Assembly: GCF_030553305.1 (NCBI RefSeq)
Contig: NZ_JARRAH010000001.1
Location: forward strand, 2,604,001 to 2,668,000
Origin: Halomarina ordinaria
GTDB lineage: Archaea; Halobacteriota; Halobacteria; Halobacteriales; Haloarculaceae
Direction of reading: 5' to 3'
DNA length: 64,000 nt
Position numbers and translations under genes: made by a program. Every line of letters starts with the position of its first letter. Position 1 is the stretch's first letter. Positions 28,169 through 36,030 of this stretch are shown in pieces. Under the pieces are notes generated by a model. That model ran no database searches, was not told the origin of the DNA, and saw nothing but the letters and a program-made list of their open reading frames with translations.

Positions 28169-28303
28169 GCCCGGGTGGCTTAGCTGGACATAGCGCCGCA
28201 CTCATAGGGTTTCACCTGGCGGCATCCGCCGCATCCCGCGAGGCATCGCCTGCCTCCGACCTGGGACATGCGGAGATCGTGGGTTCGGAGCCCACCCCGG
28301 GCA
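28169..28303 (+). tRNA. Elongator tRNA-Met (CAT) with a 61-nt intron
   Basis: The acceptor arms GCCCGGG and CCCGGGC enclose a cloverleaf with anticodon CAT at 28203-28205. An insert separates position 37 from 38. Exons are 28169-28206 (38 nt) and 28268-28303 (36 nt), giving a 74-nt tRNA with anticodon stem CCGCA/TGCGG. The intron (28207-28267) contains two small hairpins (ggcgg-cat-ccgcc and aggc-atc-gcct). Haloarchaeal elongator tRNA-Met is known to carry an intron here, cut by the splicing endonuclease and sealed by RtcB. Confidence 0.93.
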
Positions 28304-28452
28304 CTTTCGTTATCTGACCCCTGTTCCCGTAGGGGTATCCTCGGTCGTCGCGAAGCGACGTCGCGCTCACGCCTCCCGGTGACCGTCTCCCCGGTCGCTC
28401 TGTCCGGTTTCCGTCACGAACTATGATTACCTATCGCTGCCATACGGGGGTG

Positions 28453-29265
28453 ATGGTCGAGAGAACCAGTCTAGAGGGGGCCGTATCGGTAGTGACGGGC
28501 GGCGGTGGGGACATCGGCGGGGGTATCGCCGCGGAGCTGGCGGCCGCCGGGAGCGACGTCGTCATCGCGGACGTGGACGTCCTCGACACTGAGTACAACC
28601 AGCGGTCGTCGGAGGAGATAGGGGGCGCCTCGCGGGCGCAGGGCGCCGTCGAGCGCGTCGAGGACCACGGCCGGCGCGCTCACGTCGTCGAGTGCGACGT
28701 GACGAAGGCCGACCAGGTCGAGGCGATGGTCGACGACGTCGTCGCGGAGTTCGGTCGCATCGACGTCCTCGCGAACAACGCGGGTATCATCACCGTCGCG
28801 CCGGTCGAGGAGATGGCCGAGGCGGAGTGGGACGCCGTGATGGACGTGAACGTGAAGGGGATGTTCCTCGTCGCGCGCGCCGCGATTCCGCACCTGCGAG
28901 ACGCCGAGGGGACCATCGTCAACACCGCCTCCATCGCCGGGAGCATCGGTGCCGCCGGCCTCGCACACTACTGCGCCTCGAAGCACGCCGTGCTCGGGCT
29001 GACGAAGTCGCTGTCCCTGGAACTCGCGCCGGAGGTGACGGTCAACGCCGTCTGCCCGGGTATCGTCGAGACGCCGATGTGGGAGGACGTGTTGACGCCC
29101 GAACTCGGCGAGTCGTACGCGGACACCATCGACCGGGTCATCCCGATGGGGCGCGACCAGACCCCCGAGGACATGGGTCGACTCGCGGTCTTCTTCGCGG
29201 AGAACCGGAACGTCACCGGACAGTCGGTCGTCGTCGACGGCGGCATCCTCCAGAACGTCATCTGA
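28453..29265 (+). CDS. SDR-family oxidoreductase
   Basis: A 270-residue short-chain dehydrogenase. The cofactor motif is VVTGGGGDIGGGIAAELAAA (N-terminal), ANNAGIITV is the NNAG motif, and the catalytic Ser/Tyr/Lys are in NTASIAGSIGAAGLAHYCAS plus the following K. A 20-residue insertion after the first acidic strand (LDTEYNQRSSEEIGGAS) distinguishes it from the shortest SDRs. The start at 28453 (MVERTSLEGAVSVVTG) fits the family better than the in-frame 28423. Substrate unknown. Confidence 0.82.
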   Translation: MVERTSLEGAVSVVTGGGGDIGGGIAAELAAAGSDVVIADVDVLDTEYNQRSSEEIGGASRAQGAVERVEDHGRRAHVVECDVTKADQVEAMVDDVVAEFGRIDVLANNAGIITVAPVEEMAEAEWDAVMDVNVKGMFLVARAAIPHLRDAEGTIVNTASIAGSIGAAGLAHYCASKHAVLGLTKSLSLELAPEVTVNAVCPGIVETPMWEDVLTPELGESYADTIDRVIPMGRDQTPEDMGRLAVFFAENRNVTGQSVVVDGGILQNVI

Positions 29266-29408
29266 GGGTCGCCGACCACCGGACGGCGTCCGGTTCACGC
29301 CTTTTGACGACTGACTCCACCGCACGAATGTTTTCTTTCCGGCACATTCTTGCTAACGCTGAAGTTCGTTTTAACATCAAATATATTTGTAAAATATAAT
29401 ACGATAGA

Positions 29409-29414
29409 TTTATT
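29409..29414 (+). promoter_or_regulatory. TATA-like box of the 44-residue peptide gene
   Basis: TTTATT lies about 30 nt before the ATG at 29442, inside a markedly AT-rich stretch (29330-29440) that contrasts with the GC-rich surroundings. Confidence 0.5.
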
Positions 29415-29441
29415 GCAAGCGCAGCATATGTGGAATATGTC

Positions 29442-29576
29442 ATGTCCGACAGCGCACTCACGCAGTACCTGGCTGAGAACCCGAAGATGACCGGCGCCGT
29501 GTTCACGCTCCTGTTGCTGCTCACGCAGGCGGGGAACGCTGCGGCGGCAGTGGGCCAGACCATCTCCGGTCCGTGA
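29442..29576 (+). CDS. 44-residue single-span membrane peptide (DUF7503-like)
   Basis: A short gene encoding MSDSALTQYLAENPKMTG followed by a hydrophobic stretch (AVFTLLLLLTQAGNAAAAVG) and the end QTISGP. Soluble N-terminus of about 16 residues, then one membrane span or an uncleaved signal. The AENPKMTG-F-LLLLLTQAG pattern matches a tiny haloarchaeal family that I recall as DUF7503, so it is conserved rather than random. It is tail-to-tail with the CHAT-like gene, 36 nt away, and has its own AT-rich promoter. Function unknown. Confidence 0.75.
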   Translation: MSDSALTQYLAENPKMTGAVFTLLLLLTQAGNAAAAVGQTISGP

Positions 29577-29612
29577 GTGCACTGAACGGTAATATTACAA
29601 CGTCGACTATCC

Positions 29613-31784
29613 CTATCTCCTCATCATATCGGAATCCAAACCACTGAGCTGGATTTCGTCACTCCAGTATATCGCCCCGTTCGTATATACTGGGAAATGT
29701 TCCTTTCCCAATATTTCTTCGACTTTGTCACGGCTGAGGACGAAGTCCCCTACGTGTCCTGAATTGAGGTAGAATTCGTTGTTCTGTTCGACGTTCGCCA
29801 TATACAGCGAGCCGAGACCGGACCGTGTAGTTGGATATCCGTAGACACTGAATACGTACTCTTCTCCCCCCTGTCGTTTCAGTTCCGTGTAAATCGGCGT
29901 CCCCCCTTTCCCCTCCGCCAGCACGACCTGGCCGTCGCCGACGACGGTGTACTGTCGGCCGGTGATGGTGTCCGTGCCGAGGATGTCGAGCGTGCTGGCG
30001 AGGGAGAACCCGGAGTTGAGCAGGCGCGCGAGCGTCCGGCCGACGCGGGTGGCCGGGTCGTTGCCGACGTTGACCAGCGTGACGACGCCGGCGATGGCCC
30101 CCGCGTGGACGAGGTGCATCCCCTGTGCGTAGGAGCGACAGGCGTTGAGGACGAACGCGCGCGTGCCGACGGTGTCGAGCGTGGCGGCGTCGAGCCACCC
30201 GTCCGAACACTGCATCCCGCGCTCGTCGACGTGGCCCACGTAGTGGACGAAGTCGCGCTCCTCGGCGAGGATGGCCCGGAGTTCCTCGCGGGTGAGGTCC
30301 TCGTACATCTCCACGTCGAAGGCGACGAACTCGCGGAGCCCGTAGAGGTCCTTCACGTCGGTCTCCGCGCGCATCTCCGGGGAGTTGCTGACGACGGCCA
30401 CCTCGATGGCGCCGCTCGGCTGGGCGTCGAGGCGGCGTTTGCACGCCTCGAGCGTCGGCTTCGACGCCCCCACCGGAATCCCCTCGCCGACCCAGGTCTG
30501 CTCGATGCTGTCGGTCGGGTCGAGCTGGATGATGGGCTGTTCGTCCTCGTCGTCGCCGATGGCGAGGTGCGCGCGGACCGCCTCCGCGCCGTCGTCCTCC
30601 CCGTCCGTCTCCTCCGCTCCGGGAAGCGGGCCGTCGACGCCGGAGCGACAGAACGCGTCGATGGCGGGGCTTCGCGGCTTCACCGCGGCGGTCCGGGGAC
30701 TCGGACAGCGGATCTCCGCGAGGTCGGCGGCGGCGAACGGGAGGTAGGCAACGTTCTCCGGGGCCGGGGCGACGTCGACCGTCTGCTTCCACGTCGGGAC
30801 GGCGGGTTCGACGGCGGCGTAGGGGACGTCCAGGTAGGCGTCCAGCCGCGTCGCGAGCGGCTGGTCGTACAGCGCGGCGAAGTCGAGGTCGAGGCGGTCG
30901 GCGACGACCGCCCGCTCGTGACACTGCACCGGGTAGAGCCCCTCGGTTCGGGTGATGCAGTCGAGCGTGAACACCTGCGCGAGCGTCCGGTGGACGGTCC
31001 GTTCGAAGGTCCGCTGGTCGTCCGGCGTCGCGGGGGCGACCAGCGGGTACTCGCGCTCGCCGACGAGGAGGCGCGGGGTCGCCCCCGGTCGGACGCTCGC
31101 GTCGAGGTAGTGCGCCAGCGAGGCGACCGGGTAGACGTAGCGCAGTTCGGGGGGCACCTCGATGACGACGTCGCCGTCGCGTCGTTCGAACCCCTCGGGC
31201 GCCTGGAAGCGCTCGCCGAGTTCGACGAGCGGCGGATGCCCCCGCAGGGTGGGCCAGGCGCGCTCGGGCGAGGTGGTCTTCAGCGACGACCCGAGACACG
31301 ACAGCGCCCGCATCACGTCGTGGGGGTCCTCGGTCGTGGTGACCGTCGCGGCCGGATACTCGTGGCGCGAGCGGACGCCGAGGCGGACGTGGTCGGTGTC
31401 GCCGACCGCGATGCGCCGCCCCACGTCGTCGATGGTGGTCTCGACGCTCCCCTCGACGGCCAGGTAGGTCTTCACCGCGAGCGAGACGACCTCGACGATG
31501 TAGCGCCCGGGCGGGACGCGCGCCTCGTTCCGGTTCGTCCCCTCGGCGACCGTCCGTCCCCGGTCGTCGCGAACGATGACGTTCACGTACTGGGGGATGC
31601 GTACCTCGGTGGTGTCGAGGCGGACGGCGGTGTCGACGGGGAAGGCGAACCCGTCGGTCGTCGTCGGTCGGGGCGTCACCGGCGACGGTGTCCGGAGCAC
31701 CGTCGTGACGCCCTGGATGTCGTCCGCGATTTCGACGCCGACGGGGTCGTCCGTGGCGGTGATGGACAGTGAACGTACGTTCAC
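29613..31784 (-). CDS. CHAT-domain protease-like protein
   Basis: A 723-residue protein. Residues 445-605 match the CHAT (caspase-like) fold. The catalytic His is in DFVHYVGHVDERG (H518) and the Cys in TRAFVLNACRSYAQG (C549), followed by AGAIAGVVTLVNVGNDPATR as in other CHAT proteins. The first 440 residues have no motif I recognise; residues 65-135 look like a beta-sandwich. The last 85-90 residues are encoded by clearly AT-richer DNA. The start is GTG at 31784, 4 nt after the upstream gene's stop, so the two are co-transcribed. No TPR repeats, signal peptide or membrane segment. Substrate unknown. Confidence 0.78.
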   Translation of the reverse strand: MNVRSLSITATDDPVGVEIADDIQGVTTVLRTPSPVTPRPTTTDGFAFPVDTAVRLDTTEVRIPQYVNVIVRDDRGRTVAEGTNRNEARVPPGRYIVEVVSLAVKTYLAVEGSVETTIDDVGRRIAVGDTDHVRLGVRSRHEYPAATVTTTEDPHDVMRALSCLGSSLKTTSPERAWPTLRGHPPLVELGERFQAPEGFERRDGDVVIEVPPELRYVYPVASLAHYLDASVRPGATPRLLVGEREYPLVAPATPDDQRTFERTVHRTLAQVFTLDCITRTEGLYPVQCHERAVVADRLDLDFAALYDQPLATRLDAYLDVPYAAVEPAVPTWKQTVDVAPAPENVAYLPFAAADLAEIRCPSPRTAAVKPRSPAIDAFCRSGVDGPLPGAEETDGEDDGAEAVRAHLAIGDDEDEQPIIQLDPTDSIEQTWVGEGIPVGASKPTLEACKRRLDAQPSGAIEVAVVSNSPEMRAETDVKDLYGLREFVAFDVEMYEDLTREELRAILAEERDFVHYVGHVDERGMQCSDGWLDAATLDTVGTRAFVLNACRSYAQGMHLVHAGAIAGVVTLVNVGNDPATRVGRTLARLLNSGFSLASTLDILGTDTITGRQYTVVGDGQVVLAEGKGGTPIYTELKRQGGEEYVFSVYGYPTTRSGLGSLYMANVEQNNEFYLNSGHVGDFVLSRDKVEEILGKEHFPVYTNGAIYWSDEIQLSGLDSDMMRR

Positions 31785-31788
31785 GGTC

Positions 31789-32505
31789 TCAGAGGAGCAT
31801 CCAGTCGGTGGTGCTGTCCGACTCCGTCAGGTGCCAGCGCTGTTCCGGCGGTCGGCCGTCGCGGTGTCTGAGGTCGATCCGGGCGTCGAACGCGGAGACG
31901 AGCGCCTCGGTCTCGGTGGCGTCCGGCGCGAGCGGGAGGTGGCAGTGGCCCATCCCGCCCGCGGTCCGGACGGCGCGCCCGAGAGACGTCACGAACCCGC
32001 GAGTCCGGTCGAGGCCGTACTCGTCGAGTAGCACCCCCAGGGTAAGGACCCCGACGCGGATGCGTCCCGGCGTTCGTTCGGTCGTCGACACCGCGTCGAC
32101 GAGTTCGCGTTCGAGCGCCCCGCGGAGTGCCACGAGGCCGTCGCCGGGGGCCGCCGGTGACGCCGGCCCCGTCGTCCACGACGGACCCGACGTCTCGGTT
32201 CCGACCGTGGAGCGGACCGTCGTCGAGAAGTCGAGCAGGGCGACGTCCTCGTCGTCCACGTCGATGTCTCCCGGGAGGTAGGTCTTCGCGCCGGCGAGGT
32301 CGGTGCTGACCAGCGCGAGGATACGTCGCCGTCGCTCGCGTGGCGACCCGAACAGGTTCCGCGTCTGGCGCGCGCGCACCGCGTCGCTCACCACGCCGGT
32401 CACGAGGAGGTGGCACCCCTCGCGTTTCAATTCGGCCAACTCGGCGGCGATGCCGTCCCCGTCGAGGTTCCCTCCGCGAGCGGTACCGGTGTCCATTCTT
32501 GTCAT
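31789..32505 (-). CDS. RecA/KaiC-like haloarchaeal protein (DUF7504-like), partner of the CHAT gene
   Basis: A 238-residue soluble protein. The N-terminus has LKREGCHLLVTGVVSDAVRA, then RRRRILALVSTD. The C-terminal half has RIRVGVLTLGVLLDEYGLDR, GRAVRTAGGMGHCHLPLAPD and FDARIDLRHRDGRPPEQRWH. The strand order resembles a degenerate RecA/KaiC domain, without a Walker A motif. I recall such proteins as DUF7504. First gene of a two-gene operon with the CHAT-like gene. Starts at 32505 and 32496 (MDTGTARGG) are both compatible with the promoter. Confidence 0.65.
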   Translation of the reverse strand: MTRMDTGTARGGNLDGDGIAAELAELKREGCHLLVTGVVSDAVRARQTRNLFGSPRERRRRILALVSTDLAGAKTYLPGDIDVDDEDVALLDFSTTVRSTVGTETSGPSWTTGPASPAAPGDGLVALRGALERELVDAVSTTERTPGRIRVGVLTLGVLLDEYGLDRTRGFVTSLGRAVRTAGGMGHCHLPLAPDATETEALVSAFDARIDLRHRDGRPPEQRWHLTESDSTTDWMLL

Positions 32506-32522
32506 CTCATATGTTTATGTAC

Positions 32523-32530
32523 AAATAAAT
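32523..32530 (-). promoter_or_regulatory. TATA box of the CHAT operon
   Basis: Minus-strand ATTTATTT is centred 22 nt before the ATG at 32505 and 31 nt before the ATG at 32496. The AT-rich patch 32505-32535 is the only promoter-like sequence upstream of the operon. Confidence 0.5.
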
Positions 32531-32596
32531 CATCCGGGGTTTCTCCCGGGGAGACATTTCATCTCGGGCGCACGTCCATCCCGTCGAGAACGACGG

Positions 32597-33385
32597 TCAC
32601 CGTCCCTCGAACGACGGTTCGCGTCCGTCGAGGCGCGCCGAGAATCCCTCTTCGCGGTCGCGCGTGGCGTAGAGCGGGTCGGCCAGCGCGCGCTCGTAGG
32701 CGAGTCCGGCGTCGAGGGGGACGTCGAGCGAGCGGCCGAGCGCGCGCTTGGCCGCCTGCAGGCCGAGCGGTGACTTCTCGGTCAGGTCGTCCGCGAGTGC
32801 GCGGGTGCGCTCGTCCACCTCGTCGTCGTCACAGACGGCCGTGACGAGTCCCAGCCGACGCGCCTCCTCGGGGTCGACGTACGAGGCCGTGTACACGAGT
32901 TCCTTCGCCTTCGCCAGACCGACCAGTCGGGGGAGGCGCTGCGTCGTCCCGCCGTGGGGGAAGACACCGAGTTCGACCTCGACGACGCCGTAGGCCGCCT
33001 CCCGGCCGAGCACGCGGAGGTCCGCGGGGAGCGTCAACTCGAACGCGCCGGCGACGGCGGCGCGCTTGATGCCCACGACGACCGGTTGGGGAAGGGTCTC
33101 GATGGCGTCGAACAGCGCGTGCAACCGCCGGCAGAGGGCGGCGTGCTCGGCGCGGTCGGCGTCGCGCATCATCTCGAGGTCCATCCCCGCGGAGAACACC
33201 GGCCCCTCGCCGAGGAGCGCCACCGCCCGCACCGACTCGTCGTCGGCGACGCGGGCGAACGCCTCGGTCAGGTCGTCGACGAGCGCACCGTTCATCGCGT
33301 TGCGCTTCGCCGGTCGGTTCAACACCACGTCGGCGCGGTGGCCGTCCCGCTCGACCCGCGCCAGTCCCGTGCCTACCTCTGGCAT
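32597..33385 (-). CDS. Enoyl-CoA hydratase/isomerase family protein
   Basis: A 262-residue crotonase-fold protein. VVLNRPAKRNAMNGALVDDL and EGPVFSAGMDLEMM form the CoA-binding/oxyanion region. Where the canonical hydratase has a GxCxGGG-type second loop, this protein reads VAGAFELTLPADLRVL, so the second oxyanion loop is altered. The glutamate in VEVELGVFPHGGTTQRLPRL is present. It acts on an acyl-CoA, but hydratase and isomerase roles cannot be separated. It stands alone. Confidence 0.82.
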   Translation of the reverse strand: MPEVGTGLARVERDGHRADVVLNRPAKRNAMNGALVDDLTEAFARVADDESVRAVALLGEGPVFSAGMDLEMMRDADRAEHAALCRRLHALFDAIETLPQPVVVGIKRAAVAGAFELTLPADLRVLGREAAYGVVEVELGVFPHGGTTQRLPRLVGLAKAKELVYTASYVDPEEARRLGLVTAVCDDDEVDERTRALADDLTEKSPLGLQAAKRALGRSLDVPLDAGLAYERALADPLYATRDREEGFSARLDGREPSFEGR

Positions 33386-33435
33386 ACCCCAGCCACCGGC
33401 CCGAGCGACTTAGCCGTTGGCGCCGGTCCCGGCCC

Positions 33436-33657
33436 TCACGGCTCGTGGGCCGACCGCCAGCGGGCGGCCACCTCCAGTGCGGCCTCGCGGGTGGCCACCG
33501 TCTCGCGCTCGTAGGCCGGTCCCTCGGGTGCCTGTTCCAGGCGGTCGAGCGTCACCGCCCACCGCGTGTCCGCCGTCTCGCGCACCGAGACGACGACGGT
33601 CCCGTCGCTCCGCGTGAACCGGGTCGTCCCCCCCTCTCGCTCCTCGTTCCAGTCCAT
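33436..33657 (-). CDS. Small conserved haloarchaeal protein (DUF7543-like)
   Basis: A 73-residue soluble protein with alternating strands and a C-terminal helix: FTRSDGTVVVSVRETADTRW, then AVTLDRLEQAPEGPAYERET, then ATREAALEVAARWRSAHEP. I recall a haloarchaeal family of this pattern (DUF7543), function unknown. A shared TATA-like box lies 25 nt upstream of its ATG at 33657 and 27 nt upstream of the divergent neighbour. Confidence 0.65.
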   Translation of the reverse strand: MDWNEEREGGTTRFTRSDGTVVVSVRETADTRWAVTLDRLEQAPEGPAYERETVATREAALEVAARWRSAHEP

Positions 33658-33678
33658 AGCCGAGCGTACGGCGGCGGG

Positions 33679-33685
33679 GTTAAGT
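33679..33685. promoter_or_regulatory. Shared bidirectional TATA-like box
   Basis: GGTTAAG on the plus strand (CTTAACC on the minus) is centred about 27 nt before the GTG at 33709 and about 25 nt before the ATG at 33657. One box appears correctly placed for leaderless transcription both ways. Confidence 0.5.
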
Positions 33686-33708
33686 CACTCCCGTCCGGTG
33701 TCGGTGGC

Positions 33709-34143
33709 GTGGAAGACGACCCGACCGTCATCCGGTCGCTCGCGGTCACCGTCGACGACGTGGTCGCCGCGTACGAACACAGTCGCGGCGGCCGACCGAC
33801 GGTGCTGCGCGTGACCCCACCGTACCACGCCCGGATGCGCGCCCGCCTGCACGTCGAACAGCGCGCCGACCCGCCGGCCATCCACCTCGACCCGGCGCGC
33901 CTGCTCGCGGCCGACGCCCCCGACTACCCGACCCCGGAGTCGACCGAGGACCGGTTGCGCGCCGACGACGGGGAGTACACTACGGAGGCCCACTACGAGG
34001 CGCACACCGAGGCCGTCGACGCGTGGCGTGAGGCCGTCCGCGGCCACCTCGCGACGGCGGTGACGCTCTCGACGTCCGAGGGTCCCCACCGCGTCGAGGT
34101 CAAAACACTCGGGACGGACGGGTCGCGGCGGTCGCCACGTTGA
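33709..34143 (+). CDS. Conserved haloarchaeal protein of unknown function
   Basis: A 144-residue acidic soluble protein. It begins (GTG start) MEDDPTVIRSLAVTVDDVVA and contains RVTPPYHARMRARLHVE, YPTPESTEDRLRADDGEYTT and a helical EAHTEAVDAWREAVRGHL. The layout suggests a haloarchaea-specific conserved protein; I do not know its role. The GTG at 33709 is chosen over the much longer open frame because a TATA-like box lies 27 nt before it and the upstream frame is arginine-rich. The next gene starts 25 nt downstream. Confidence 0.65.
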   Translation: MEDDPTVIRSLAVTVDDVVAAYEHSRGGRPTVLRVTPPYHARMRARLHVEQRADPPAIHLDPARLLAADAPDYPTPESTEDRLRADDGEYTTEAHYEAHTEAVDAWREAVRGHLATAVTLSTSEGPHRVEVKTLGTDGSRRSPR

Positions 34144-34168
34144 TGCCGCTCGCGGCGCTGGCCCCCGT

Positions 34169-34417
34169 ATGCGCTCCATCCTGAGCACCGGCGAGCGAGC
34201 CGTCGCCGACCGCCTCGCGGCCGGCGACTCCCGGGAGACCATCGCGGCCGACCGGGACACCTCCGTCGAGGCCGTCGAGAAGGCGGCGGCTCGCATCGAG
34301 GCGAAGACCGAACGCGCGTTCGCCACCCTCGCCGAGAGCCACGTCACCGAGGACGTGCTGGAGACGCTCGACGACGAGACGCGGGCGACTCTCCGCGAGC
34401 GACTGGCCGGCCTGTGA
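34169..34417 (+). CDS. Small LuxR/sigma-like HTH protein
   Basis: An 82-residue protein. ILSTGERAVADRLAAGDSRE followed by TIAADRDTSVEAVEKAAARI resembles a GerE/sigma-type helix-turn-helix (an 'L-T-x-R-E-x-x-V' start, then a recognition helix). The rest is a charged helix. It probably binds DNA or RNA. Encoded 25 nt after the preceding gene, possibly in one transcript. Confidence 0.6.
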   Translation: MRSILSTGERAVADRLAAGDSRETIAADRDTSVEAVEKAAARIEAKTERAFATLAESHVTEDVLETLDDETRATLRERLAGL

Positions 34418-34643
34418 CACCTCTCGGCTCGACGACACCGACGGCCCGGTTCCAGAACCGAGTTCCGAACTTCACCTCGATATATCGGACTCATATCAGA
34501 ATACATACCTTCTTTGATGTTCGAAAGATACAACGTTAAAACTGGCTATAAAACTTCTAACCCGATTTGAGCGGTTCTACTGAAACCAGATAGAGCGTTC
34601 ATGTCGGGTGTAAAACGTCGAACGTCTCGTGAAAGCTCGCGGG

Positions 34644-34650
34644 TTTATAT
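34644..34650 (+). promoter_or_regulatory. TATA box of the 90-residue membrane protein gene
   Basis: TTTATAT is centred 27 nt before the ATG at 34674, a strong leaderless promoter. The AT-rich stretch before it (34418-34640) holds no gene I can support, only a short palindrome cgatatatcg. Confidence 0.65.
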
Positions 34651-34673
34651 GATACCCCACATCCTCGACAAAA

Positions 34674-34946
34674 ATGCAGACGTCTATGTCCACCAACACC
34701 CCCCTCTCCACCGACCGCCGGACCGTCGCCGACGGCGTCCTCATCCCGTTCGTCTCGTACGTGCGTACCGCGGTCACCCGGCTCCTGCGCGCGGTCGCGT
34801 TCTGGCTGGCGGTGTTCCTCCCGCTCTGTTACGTCCCCCTGCTCGTCTTCGCGTTCGACACCCCGGCGGTCCGGGAACTCGCCGCGTCCCTCATCGGCCT
34901 CAACGCCCTCGCGCTCGTCTTCGGACACGCACATCGTCGCGACTAA
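34674..34946 (+). CDS. Small membrane protein of unknown function
   Basis: A 90-residue protein with two hydrophobic segments (AVAFWLAVFLPLCYVPLLVF and ELAASLIGLNALALVFGHAH) after a polar N-terminus. The promoter spacing supports the ATG at 34674; a second ATG at 34686 is possible. It lies 25 nt before the aldo/keto reductase gene. No family recognised. Confidence 0.65.
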   Translation: MQTSMSTNTPLSTDRRTVADGVLIPFVSYVRTAVTRLLRAVAFWLAVFLPLCYVPLLVFAFDTPAVRELAASLIGLNALALVFGHAHRRD

Positions 34947-34971
34947 GCCCCCCGCGGGCGACGGCTCGGTC

Positions 34972-35961
34972 ATGTCCCTGAGCACCGTTCCGCTCGGACG
35001 AACCGGAACGACGGTGAGCGGCCTCTCCTTCGGCACGTGGCGCTTCGGTCGCGAGACCGACACGGGCGAACTCGAGGTCGACCGCGACCAGGCCCACCGA
35101 CTCCTCTCGGCCTACGCCGAGGCGGGCGGCAACTTCATCGACACCGCCGACATGTACGGCGACGGCCTGAGCGAGGAGTGGATCGGCGACTGGCTGGAGG
35201 GCCGCGACCGGGAGGACTTCGTCGTCGCCTCGAAGGTGTACTGGCCGACCCGCGAGGACGACCCCAACGGCCGCGGCATCGGGCGCAAGCACCTCCGCCG
35301 GCAGGTCGACCGCATCCTCGACCGCCTCGGGACGGACTACCTCGACGTGCTCTACTGTCACCGCTTCGACGACCAGACCCCGCCCGAGGAGTTCATGCGG
35401 ACGCTCGACGGCTTCGTCGACGACGGCCGGGTGAACTACCTCGGTGCGTCCACCTTCGAGCCGAACGCGTGGGAGGTCGCCCGCGCGAACGAAATCGCCG
35501 ACAGGCGCGGCTACGAGCCCTTCACGCTCGCCCAGCCGCGCTACAACCTCGTCAACCGCGAGATAGAGGGCAACTACGTCGAGATGTGCGAGGCCTACGA
35601 CCTCGGTCTCTGCCCGTGGTCGCCGCTGGCCGGCGGCTTCCTCACCGGGAAGTACGAGCGCGAGGGGTCGATGCCCGAGGGCACCCGCGGCGCCGAGAGC
35701 GACCGGTTCGCGGACCGGTACCTCTCGGAGGCGAACTTCGACGCCCTCGACGTGGTCCGGGACGTCGCCGAAGAGGTGGGCGCCACGCCCGCACAGGTGT
35801 CCGTCGCGTGGCTCATGCACCACCCGCAGGTCACCGCCCCCATCGTCGGCGCGCGCACGGTCGACCAACTGGAGGAGAACCTCGCCGCCGACGAGGTGTC
35901 GCTCACCGACGAGCAGTTCGAGCGCCTCGCGGAGGCCAAGGAGTACTCGCCGATGGGCTGA
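34972..35961 (+). CDS. Aldo/keto reductase
   Basis: A 329-residue NADPH-dependent TIM-barrel reductase. The catalytic tetrad is visible: D and Y in NFIDTADMYGDG, K in FVVASKVYWPTR, H in LDVLYCHRFDDQ. The cofactor end is APIVGARTVDQLEENLAA. It belongs to the Tas/YajO-like branch. The carbonyl substrate is unknown. It follows the small membrane gene closely and precedes NAD kinase by about 70 nt. Confidence 0.88.
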   Translation: MSLSTVPLGRTGTTVSGLSFGTWRFGRETDTGELEVDRDQAHRLLSAYAEAGGNFIDTADMYGDGLSEEWIGDWLEGRDREDFVVASKVYWPTREDDPNGRGIGRKHLRRQVDRILDRLGTDYLDVLYCHRFDDQTPPEEFMRTLDGFVDDGRVNYLGASTFEPNAWEVARANEIADRRGYEPFTLAQPRYNLVNREIEGNYVEMCEAYDLGLCPWSPLAGGFLTGKYEREGSMPEGTRGAESDRFADRYLSEANFDALDVVRDVAEEVGATPAQVSVAWLMHHPQVTAPIVGARTVDQLEENLAADEVSLTDEQFERLAEAKEYSPMG

Positions 35962-36030
35962 CGCGCTCGCTCACGGCCTGGCGCTCCCGGACAGCCGCCC
36001 TTTTTACCGGTCGGGACCCACCATCGAGCG

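Noticed and set aside
28207-28267. C/D-box guide RNA inside the tRNA-Met intron
   Set aside because: I find no RUGAUGA box C or paired CUGA box D; only two short hairpins.
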